A DNA stretch of 64,000 nt from Sycon ciliatum (lineage: Eukaryota > Porifera > Calcarea > Leucosolenida > Sycettidae). The notes below the pieces were generated by a model, which was not told the DNA's origin, made no database searches, and was given only the letters and a program-made list of their open reading frames with translations. The DNA lies in NCBI RefSeq assembly GCF_964019385.1, contig NC_088655.1:22392127-22456126 (forward strand), given 5' to 3'. Position 1 is the first letter of the stretch; each line of letters starts with the position of its first letter. This document shows positions 9,476-19,000 of the stretch, one piece after another. Position numbers and translations under genes: made by a program.

Positions 9476-11221
9476 CCAACGGAAAAGTCGACTTGTGCAG
9501 TGGCGGCGCTCCGGGCGAGCAAAAGTTAAACGCTTGCGAATCGCTAGCTTTTGTTTCCTTTGATATCGAGTCCTGGGAAATCTCTGTGATCCAAGACATC
9601 AACGATGAGGGAATGTGAACTCTACGGTGTCAATGGGAGCTTGCTTGCTAAATTCCACACAAAGTCGAGAAACTGATTCATGAGCGAAATGCAGACGTCC
9701 GCAAACACGGCTTCAGTATCCATTGCTGTGAGAGCGACTGAATCTACCGTACGGTACCGTATAGTACCGTACGGTATCATCAACCAGAAATGGTACGGGA
9801 CTGTCGGAGCAGGCTCATCCATGCACAACCAGACCACGATGCGTACATACCGTACCGTGCTTGCGTAGGTGCGTACCTTCGACCTGCAATGCACGGGCAA
9901 AGGCTGGTCTGAAGCGAAGACGTTTTCACTCGGACTCCATAATCATGTTTCCTGCAATGGGATTTGTGAATATGCCCATTCTCTGGCATACAGCTGTGTG
10001 AGCAACAGCTAGTTTTTCGCGCTGGAATTATCCAGGTTCTTGAGCCTTGATCCTTGAAGGGTGGTGGCGTTCCTACGGATGCGGAAAACTCGGCCTCTAT
10101 ATAGAGAAACCGAGTCTCGCGCGAACCGTGAATTTTTTTGTTTTTTGTTTTGAGTGGGAACTGCGTAGCCCTGAGGACGCCTCGCTCTAGTAATCGGTGA
10201 GCCCTGTAAATCTACAAAATCGAATTTGGGAGTCTATTTGGCCAGTGTAGAAAGGGAACGTTCGGCCGTCATCGAACTACTTTGGCGATTGGGAATTTTC
10301 AAACTTTCCTCTTACGTTTGTTGGTACATCTACATGTGCATGTGACGTTGTAGCTCACTATGATTCCGGCGAGACCTCAGGTCAACCGAGTGCTCCAGGT
10401 CTCACCACCCATTTACTGCTCTATTCTAACTTTGAAAAGCCTCTTGTACGGGCAAAGCAAATGTGCTTTACATAATTATTATGATGACACAAAATCTCAA
10501 TACAAAAAAAATGAACAAAACGCCAAGAATCTGAAGAAAAAGACTCAATCCAATTCTTTGTTGCCATAACGGGAACTGAAACCCAACACAAATCTGAGAA
10601 AATGGCAGTTGGCGGTCACGCGGCAACAAAATCACCAAACGTAAGCACTAACAATGTTCTTACCAGATTGGAACCCACGGGCACTCGTCACTCAGAAAAA
10701 TAAAATAAAGAGAAGTCGATCGATAGGTTTTCTCTCACTTGCACGCTTGGTTCAATCCGTGAGACTCAGAGAGGCGGGCACACACTCCGTTGAATACAGC
10801 AACTTCCCCATGGTTAACCCCCGAAACGAAGTGAATACAGTGGCAGCCCGTGATGCTGGCCCAAGAAAAAATTATAGATGTAGTGTCCATGCAACACGCC
10901 ATTTTCACGTAACGAAATTTACCGGTTGTCAATGACAGAGAAAGCCATTATGATGATATCATTCTCTGTGGATTGTAAATAGAATAACACCCATAATGGC
11001 ATTGGTACCAAGAGTCTTGTTTGCACCCTCAGGCCTCATCACCGTATCAGTGGTGCGCGAATCAGTGCAACGCACATGACTTGGTTTTGCTCGCACCAGC
11101 ATACACAATCCAGAATCCCACAACACAATGCACACTCAAGTATACTGGAGCAAAATGCATGTTATTTTTCTAAAAATAAACTCCGATACTAAGCTGGTAA
11201 TAAAATTAATGTGTTTAAAAT
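9476..11221. other. No gene recognised; local palindromes
   Basis: Around 9745-9860 the motif GGTACCGTACGGTA recurs on both strands, giving small palindromes. Near 10086-10115 a short hairpin (ACTCGG ... CTCTATATAGAG ... CCGAGT) is present. No exon or RNA gene could be supported. Confidence 0.4.
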
Positions 11222-11670
11222 AGAAGAAAACACAAGGGTATGAGTTATGAAGCAACTATCGACGACTGTTACAAGATAATGAGCAGTCCGAAAGTGCGAT
11301 AACAGGGCACAAAACTGACAGGCTACTGAGACATTCAAACGACCTGAGACCTAGGTGTAGCACATTCCAAGTGCGCACACCAACGGCCTTCCTACTTGGA
11401 AGGTTCACGATTAGTAGGACCGAAGCTTGTGCACGTTTTCGCTAAGCTCACCTTCCCCTCTTCGGTCTTATGCAACTGTGAACATTCCAAGTTGGAAGGC
11501 CGTTGCTTTGCGCACTTGAGATGTGTAGCTGTTAGAGCGAGGTCTCGAGTCGTTGAATGTCTCAGTATCTTGTTTGTCGTGTGCCTTGTTATCGCACTTT
11601 CTGACTGCTTATCACCTTGTTATAGTCGTGGATAGTTGCTTCATAGCTCGTTCCCTTGCGTTTTCTTCTA
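11222..11670. mobile_element. Foldback MITE with ~190-bp arms, alpha unit copy 1
   Basis: The left arm begins GAAGAAAACACAAGGG and the right arm ends CCCTTGCGTTTTCTTC; inside, AGTGCGATAACARGGCAC, CTGAGACATTCAAACGAC and CCAACGGCCTTCCNACTTGG recur inverted. Related copies lie at 44974-46019 (interrupted) and 60060-60260 (half). No coding capacity. It marks the start of alpha units of the tRNA array. Confidence 0.8.
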
Positions 11671-11713
11671 CTACCGGTATTTTTGAAGAAACGGCGAGGA
11701 GACAACAATTTGA

Positions 11714-11868
11714 TAACCGCAATCAGTAATACAAGCTGGATCGACACTTGTGTACACTTTATTCATGTAATGTAAAACTCTGGAGACAATGTGCAATAAA
11801 ACGATGGAAATGTTTTACAATAAAGTGTACACAAATGTCGATCTAGCTTGTATTACTGATTGCGGTTA
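11714..11868. mobile_element. Small hairpin insertion, absent from the paralogue
   Basis: Arms of ~48 bp (AACCGCAATCAGTAATACAAG ... inverted) enclose a ~58-bp loop. ACCGGTATTTTT occurs on both sides (near 11683 and 11867), while alpha copy 2 near 46016-46035 has it once with nothing between. This is a clean insertion relative to the paralogue with a 12-bp flanking duplication. Confidence 0.7.
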
Positions 11869-12025
11869 CCGGTATTTTTTCCAAACCTTTGTTTTAGCGG
11901 GACCCACAACGGATCAAATCCTGCTGCAGTGTAAAAGGAAATACTCCTGTGCACAGCAATCTGACGTTGATGCACATCGTTCATTCAACTTAATAATGAT
12001 TGATCAGTTCGGCCAGTTATTCTGA

Positions 12026-12110
12026 GCTGCGCCGGCGAGATCCAACGAGATCGAGTGAGCTAGCTGTCCGGAGATTGAGTCAGCTAGCTGTCCGGAGATT
12101 GAGTACTGGT
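12026..12110 (+). ncRNA. Degenerate hammerhead ribozyme relic (type A), alpha copy 1
   Basis: It aligns by eye with the hammerhead at 62319-62375 in the same order: stem I CTGCG, a CCGGCGAG in place of CTGATGAG, a stem-II-like ATCC...GAT, CGAG in place of CGAAA, then CTGTCCGGAGATTGAGT. The catalytic core bases are changed, so it should be inactive. The 3' part is duplicated in tandem (a 24-bp step). The 46-kb paralogue has one copy. Confidence 0.5.
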
Positions 12111-12180
12111 ATGCACGAGATTATTATTCTTTACTTTGAGGGAAAGATGCTAACGGGAAAATTATGAGGAAACAATTGAC

Positions 12181-12250
12181 TGTCACCACCTAGACTCGAA
12201 CCAGGACCCTCACTTGAGACCAGCGGTGCTCTAACCACTGAGCTATGGTA
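12181..12250 (-). pseudogene. tRNA-like sequence, degenerate
   Basis: On the minus strand TAGCTCAGTGGTTAGAGC reads as a perfect A-box/D-arm and GGTTCGAGTCT as a B-box, with a T-stem that pairs and an acceptor that partly pairs. The anticodon arm is poor: the loop would be GGTCTCA without U33. Either a tRNA pseudogene or the head of a tRNA-derived SINE. A paralogue lies at 46300-46369. Confidence 0.6.
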
Positions 12251-13728
12251 TAGCTGTCATTCCAGCAGAGACCGTTCACCATATTCTTCAGACTTCGAAA
12301 CTCACGCTTTCTGTGTGAGGTTATGCAAAAGCGTTGGAAGGGGGCCAGAAATCGCGAACCAGTAGCATGTGTCCCCCTATTTTCATGCCAGGAGTTGTAA
12401 AAGGGATTCACCACTCGCTAATTATGTGCACAGTGCTTGATGATGCGAAAGGAGTTGTGAAAGGCCCTGAAGACTGCAAGTGATGAAGTGTACTGAAAAG
12501 TCGCAAACATCTCTCCGTAGCGAAGGCTTGTAAATCTTTCAATGCAAAAATTATTTTGTAGACCCACACCGTAAGCCATGCTTGGCGAGAAGTGGCTAGC
12601 TATTCGCAGCGCAGGCAAAAATCCAAATCTAGTGCACGCACGCTGACTGGTGCAGGGATCCGGCTTGCGAGTAGTTCACACTGGTTTCCCCACTTTACCC
12701 GTGCGATGATTTTACTTTCGTGTGCTAGATGTAGATGCACTGTGAAAATACCGACGCAACCCGCTAACACTAAGAGACTAGGCTAGGCTGCAAAGGATTA
12801 CAGGTATGTCTGTGTTCTCTTTCCCAAAGCAAAAAGTCTAATATCGTGACGCGGTAGGTCCACTGCCAGGTTTATTGCTTTCCGTCCGTTGGTAAAGGTT
12901 GTATATATCGCCCACAGGACATTTTGGTCGGGAATGTCTCTGAATTTCGTATTCCCAGAACGCATGGAGCAAAGCAGGGACTCAGATGAAATATGCAGAG
13001 AGCCACAATCCACTAAGAATATTTAGCTCTACGTGCGTAACGAAACACCGAAAGTGCACCTGCGTCTCCCGAAGACACTGGACTGTTGAACGGTGAGTGA
13101 CGGTGAGTTGCACTGATACATTATTCGTCAATGCCATGTTCTGATGTACGCTAGGATGGAGCAAGATGTCGACTTGACGTGATGTCTGTAGTGTAATACT
13201 CCGTACTTCCTCAATATCATACAAGTTTCGCAAATTAGATTCCTTTCGCAGTCGAAAATGTCTGCAAGGGAACAGTCACAATTCAGCTTTTTTTCCATTC
13301 CACCCTATTCCGTTTTTTCGACAAGATAGACATTCTATGAACGCCAAGAGGGGGTGGGGGTGGGGTGGAGTCACAGTACACAGATGGCACGCTTCCAGGC
13401 AAAGCATACACACGTGGTGCACCGACTCCCACCGAGCAGGTAACACATTATTATTGTGACCAAAGGAGCACCGACAGTGATTTTCCAAAAGTGCTCATGC
13501 AACTGATGTTGTGCTGATGATTGATGGAAGACTGGCCCGAAATAACAGGCGCTACGTAACGTCCTCAAGTGTTTACTTTTTCATTTTCTTACAATGATCA
13601 GAGCTCACAGGCAAAGACAACAAATTACATAGTGGTTTCGCTGTACAATTAGCGCCCAAAAGCGGTTCCGGAATTCCGACTTAAATTCATGATTCATTTC
13701 GCAAATTGTTAGTCCATGGTCTTGTCCG
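12251..13728. repeat. Non-coding spacer of alpha unit copy 1
   Basis: Nearly collinear with 46370-47784 plus 49442-49570, sharing long stretches such as GCGTTGGAAGGGGGCCAGAAATC. Neither copy keeps a frame in common, which argues against coding. It ends with TTTCGCTGTACAATTARCGCCC just before tRNA-Leu 1. Confidence 0.75.
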
Positions 13729-13850
13729 GTCAGGATGGCCGAGCGGTCTAAGGCGCCAGACTCAAGGTCTTGTGTACCTTCTGCAGTCAATGCAGATTGG
13801 AGCCTTCTGGTCCACATATGTGGGCGTGGGTTCGAATCCCACTTCAGACA
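13729..13850 (+). tRNA. tRNA-Leu(CAA) copy 1, with intron; acceptor mismatch
   Basis: Exons are 13729-13766 and 13805-13850, with a 38-nt intron after position 37 of the anticodon loop (CTCAAG/T). The anticodon is CAA, there is a long variable arm, and the T-arm GGTTCGAATCC forms the B box. This copy differs from the others at the 3' acceptor strand (TTCAGAC instead of TTCTGAC), leaving an A-A mismatch, and in the variable arm. It may be weakened or a pseudogene. First member of the alternating Leu/Ala array. Confidence 0.9.
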
Positions 13851-14426
13851 GGATTTTTTACTTTTTCTTGCAGGCTTGTTTTATATTTTGCGACCCAGTA
13901 CCAAAATAAGTCTTTTTTCACTTCGCGAAAGTATTTTGTGCAGCAGTTTCTGTATAAATATTTATGGTAGTGTACGCTCGTACGTGTGCTTTTAAAAATC
14001 ATGGATTGTGCTCACGGATTGTATGATTGCAAGTTTTACAACTCCGAAACTGCATCATTTGACCCGCCATCCAGTTCCGTACAGTAAGACCTGTGCTTGC
14101 CTGTCCCTGTACCAAGCGGAATCCTGTAGTCACTGGACGAATTTTCGTGCACCAATTTTAAGTGTTGTACATGTAGATCGAACGGTCACTGCGAGATCAA
14201 GCGGAATCCTGCCACGTCAGGACAGTTTACGCTGCACCAAGGGCGTCCGGTCAGGGCAGGTTTTACTGTACCGAGTCGATCCGTATATCCGTGAGTCTCT
14301 TCTTCTCCTATCCAGGGATATGAGTTGGAAATATGTATTGGGTACATAGTACTACATACCTTGTCTGTGCATTAGTGTGCTGTGAGTGTTGTTGTACTCT
14401 TTTCAATTCGCTCAGGGCACAGGCAA
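13851..14426. other. Spacer downstream of tRNA-Leu 1
   Basis: The first part matches the sequence after tRNA-Leu 5; 13860-14000 provides the empty site for the element inserted at 49821-50624 (uninterrupted here near 13970). No gene recognised. Confidence 0.6.
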
Positions 14427-14428
14427 TA

Positions 14429-15055
14429 CGAGGTGAATAGCAATTTCTGGACATGAAAATAAAATAGAGGCCCACTGGCTGTGTGTTTTACTTTTTTCAT
14501 TTCGTTTTGTATCTATTGTATGGCCTAATCCTTCATCTTTCCAAATATGTGACAATTGCTCATGCTGTGATCCCAGAGACTTTATAGCAGGTTGTTTTCG
14601 ACAGGCCATTTTTTCGGCCTAAATTTCAGTGTATGGAATTCTGGACATGAAAGTAAAATAGCGTCGATAGGCATCCTATACTGCACCATTTTTGTTATTT
14701 TTTCTATTGGTGGACTGCAGTTGGCCTCTTCACACTTCCAGCCAACAGGTCCAAGACTATACAGCGTCTGAAGTGGAGTGCACATGGGGAAGCCAACGAT
14801 TCGTCCATTACTTCTTATTTTACTCAAAATTCAAAATTCTCATGCGACATAGTACCACAAAACTCGTTGAAACGCCTCCCAAGAAAACCCTATCAACAAG
14901 GCACCGACACGAGGAGAAACTACAACAGCCCAGCTGTCAACTACAACAAGAAAAAACTTCATCAACCTGATTGACTTGACTCTACACGCGGCGAAAAATT
15001 ATTTCACTCGAAATGTCCAGAAATGTACAATGTCCAGAAATAGCAATTCACCTCG
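14429..15055. mobile_element. Tc1/mariner-like MITE, copy 1
   Basis: Ends CGAGGTGAATAGCAATTTCT and its near-perfect inverse, each flanked by TA (14427-14428, 15056-15057), the Tc1/mariner signature. A second copy of similar length lies at 32706-33314. An internal plus-strand stretch encoding TRHRHEEKLQQPS is conserved between copies but short; no transposase. Confidence 0.85.
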
Positions 15056-15059
15056 TACT

Positions 15060-15359
15060 GCCTTCTCACCGGAGAGAGGATTCTCCGATTCCTACCAAAA
15101 ACGAGAAATCTGCGATATGAATATGTATGAGAAAGATATGAGAAAAATGAATAATGATGATGTCGGATTACGAAAGTTTTGTTGTTATGCGAGATTTCCC
15201 TGACGATTGCAGATAAAGTGTTTCTGGAGGCAAATGTCCAGAAAGGATGCGAGAACAAAATACAGCGTTCGGTGCTCTTGAATTCATCCTTTTTTGATAT
15301 ACATCTAACTTCAGCCGGCAGCTTATTCCAGAGAATGGCACTTTGGAAACGGTTGGAGG
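15060..15359 (-). pseudogene. LINE RT tail, distal part (split by BEL insertion)
   Basis: The minus strand reads SSNRFQSAILWNKLPAEVR followed by a Lys/Phe-rich tail, the usual ending of CR1/jockey-type LINE ORF2. Its upstream half lies at 22641-22993, the other side of the BEL/Pao element, and the join falls exactly at the 5-bp target duplication. The LINE fragment was therefore here before the BEL element. Confidence 0.75.
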
Positions 15360-15364
15360 ACCGT

Positions 15365-16045
15365 TGTTCAGGGCAATACGGACAACCCAAGTCACGACCA
15401 CACATCGAAAACTACTGCTCGCTTGAAGACTGTATAAAAGTGTATTCACAAACAACAACAAAACTGAAAAACTCTGAAAAAGAAACCTAAACAAAAAAGC
15501 CACGAGGTCCGCTCAGCGCCTCGCGCACCAAGACCATCTACGAAAATGGAGGCATCGCAGTTCGCCTTCCAGGAAACAGCAACTATTGCAGCGAAGCGGT
15601 GAAAACTGCAAGAAAGCGAAAGCCATACATCACGGACACAACAGAAAAAGCCTGTACCAAAGAAAGCGCATCGCTAGCCGCGCAGCATTGTACACACACA
15701 TAGCGCACAGTTCACTGTACATTTGGCAAAAAAACATAAAAGAAAATCAAGACAGTTCAGAGCGCAAAAAACACATGTTCACGTCATGTTCAAGGAAATT
15801 CAAACGAAGAGAAAAGAGAGTAGAGAAGTTTAGAGAAGTACAAGAACGAAGAAATGGAGAAGAGAAACGTTCTTATGATGAAGAGTAGAGAGAAGAGCAG
15901 AGAGACAGACTGAAAGAAGTTCTACAGAAGACGTGAGAGAGAAAAGGTGAGAGAATAGACAGAACGAAAATAGCAAAGACAAAGATCACAACAAATTCAA
16001 AACAATGTCGATCTTGTTGACAAGTTCAACCATCAGGCAGGAACA
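15365..16045 (-). repeat. 3' LTR of BEL/Pao element
   Basis: Left copy on the plus strand, hence the 3' LTR for the minus-strand element; 681 bp, adjacent to the polypurine tract. One difference seen from the other LTR. Confidence 0.97.
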
Positions 16046-16059
16046 TTCTCCCCCCGGTA
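16046..16059 (-). other. Polypurine tract of BEL/Pao element
   Basis: On the minus strand TACCGGGGGGAGAA abuts the 3' LTR, the expected place and composition for plus-strand DNA priming. Confidence 0.8.
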
Positions 16060-16093
16060 ACAGGCATACTCACAAGCCTGATTACCATGATTA

Positions 16094-19000
16094 CTAAGCT
16101 GCACTGCTGAGGACATTCAGGCGGCACAACTTGACTACTGGTCGGCGGAAGGTGCCGGTTGCCGTCTTCACGTCTGCAACTCGGACTTTCCCATCACGCC
16201 CGGGAAACACGGCAGTGACGAGACCTCTGGGCCAGGAGCCCCTCGGCAGCTGATCGTCCACGATGATTACTACATCACCCACACTGATTTCTTGACCAAC
16301 GCCACGCCACTTCTTGCGTGTGCCGAGGCTGGGGGCATACTCCTTCAGCCAACGTCGCCAGAACATGTCAGCTAGGATCTGCGATAGACGCCACTGCTTG
16401 CGACAGCACAGGTCGCGCTCTGTAAACTCTCCGGGTGGCTGTACGCTACTAGATGTGCCGAGCAGAAAGTGGTTAGGTGTGAGGCTCTCCGGATCGTTGG
16501 GGTCCACTGGCACGTGAGTCAGTGGTCGGCTGTTGACGAGACTCTCTGCCTCAATCATGAGGGTCAACAGTACCTCGTCCTTCGGAGCACGCTCATGCAG
16601 TATCACCCGCAAGGTGGACTTCACAGATCTAACCAGGCGCTCCCAGGCTCCACCCATGTGCGGAGCAGATGGCGGGTTGAAGCTCCACTCGATGCGAAGT
16701 AACGCCAGGTCGGTGGTGAGCTGGTCTTGGTCGAGGTCGTTCAGGGACTCACGCAGCTCTCGTTCTGCTCCTCGGAGGTTCGTTCCATTGTCCGACCAAA
16801 TCTGACGAGGTCGACCACGCCTGCCGATCATCCTACGGATGGCCATGATGCAGGCATCCGTGGTCAGTGCATGTGCAACTTCCAAGTGCACAGCTCTCGT
16901 GCTCAGGCAGGTGAACAGCACACCATACCTCTTCTCGTGCCGACGTCCTACCGCCACTGTCATCGGTCCGAAGTAATCCATGCCAACCACAGTAAAGGCT
17001 CGAACAAATGGTGTGAGACGAGTGCTCGGCAGGGGTGCCATCTCTGGCGCAGCTGGCTGTGCTCTGTCGTTGCTGCACTTCTGGCAAGTGTTCCAAGAAC
17101 TTCGGACGTCTCGTCTCAGCCCCAAGATGAGATAGCGCTGCCGCAGCTCATTGCACACACGCTCTTGCCCTTGATGACATGACGCAACATGATACCACGC
17201 AATCAGCAGCCGGGTAAAAGGGTGACTCGGATCGAGCACAACTGGCTGCTTGACCATGTCAGACAGATCGGAGGAGTTGACCAGTCGGCTGTGGTGACGC
17301 ACTACTCCATCAGTGAGCACAAGCGACAGATGTGACAAGCGGCTGTCCTTGTCCACAGGCTTCCCAGACTCGATGCTGCGAACTTCAGCAGGGAAACAGT
17401 CGGCTTGCACTTGCTGCCACCATAGACGCTCTGCACTCTCAAGCTCCTCAGGTACTAGCTCTCCTGGGGGTGGTGCTGATGTACGTAGCGCTCGGTGCTT
17501 CAAGATCTTGACGAAGCGGAGTACCCAAGCGGTTGCACGGACCAGTCTCATCCACGATGAGAAGCGATTAGAGTCAGGTAGCGCTGCATTCCGCACACAC
17601 TCACTAGACACAGCTGTGGCTACGAACTCGCCTTTCAGCTCGATGCTGGGACTTGAGTCGGCTACTGCAGGCTTGACATCAAGCGGCCACTGCTCTGGCG
17701 GACTCTGCAGATACTCTGGGCCGGTCATCCATCTGCTGCCAAGTGTCAACTCGTCGCTGGCCAGACCACGCGTAGCGTCATCAGCAGGGTTATCCTTGGT
17801 GGGGACCCAGCGCCACTGACTGGGATCCGTCGTCTCAGCGATCTCACCAATCCTGTGGGCAACAAACGTCTTGTAAAGTCTGGCTTCTGACTTGATCCAC
17901 AGCAGGACAGTACGCGAGTCGCTCCAGAACGTTGTGGAGCTGATCGGTAGATCAAGCTGCTTGGTGATTGTGTCTGCCAGACGTGTTCCCAGCACAGCAG
18001 CTTGCAGCTCAAGACGAGGAATACTGAGCGGCTTGAGCGGGGCGACGCGAGCCTTTGCTGCAACAAACGAAACGTGTACAGCACTACTCTTGCTGGTGGC
18101 TCTGATGTACGCTACAGCTGCGAATGCTTTTTCGCTAGCGTCGACAAACATGTGCAGCTCTAATCTCTCGGCGTCTGCTAGCGCAGGATGGTAGCACCGT
18201 GGCACCTGCAGCGACGCAACTTCATGCAGGCCGGCTTGCCACTTCGACCAGCGCTCAGCCATATCATGGGGCAGCTCATCGTCCCAGCCAAGGCCTGACC
18301 TCCATACGTCCTGCAGTAGTATCCTGGCGGTAACGGTGTACGCCATCAGGAAGCCAAGGGGATCGAACACCGACATCACGTAGCGCAGTACTGTCCGCTT
18401 GGTTGCCGAGACGCTGTCGGGCTGTGCTGATAGCTTTGCTCCAACGGCAAAGCTGAGACAGTCGCTGTTCGGGTTCCATATGAGGCCAAGTGCCTTCTCT
18501 GTGGAAGCGTTCCCGGTGGCGAGATTCACCACTTCAGATGACCGAAGTTGGGTGGGTATCCTCTCAAGAACCTGGGACGAGTTACTGACCCAGTTCCGGA
18601 TCTCGAATCCTCCCCTCCGGTGAATCTCAATCACCGCTGCCGAACGGCTGATTGCATCACACTCCGTAGCTGCACTGTCGAAATAGTCATCCACATAGTG
18701 GCGGTCAGTGATGGCTGTGACAGCTTCAGGTAGATCCGGACCAAAGACGGTGGCACTATGGTTCTTCACATGCTGAGCTGTGGTCGGAGATGACACTGCG
18801 CCAAACGTCATCACCTGCATCTCGTACACATCTGGAGGGCGACTGCGGTCGAGGCCTCGCCACAGGAAACGTTGGGCAGGTCGGTCCTCTGGCCGCACAC
18901 TGACTTGGTGGAACATTTCCCGAATGTCACCACCAAAACCATACTGAAAACGCCGAAAGTTCAGCAGCACTTGCGTCAACGGCGTCAGCAGGTCGGGTCC

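Noticed and set aside
12181..12250. Functional tRNA gene on the minus strand
   Set aside because: A and B boxes are good, but the anticodon loop lacks U33 and the acceptor and anticodon stems have mismatches; the paralogue at 46300-46369 is no better.
13735..13995. Short plus-strand frames beginning in the tRNA-Leu genes (MAERSKAPDSRS and similar)
   Set aside because: They recur at every tRNA-Leu copy because they translate the tRNA itself.
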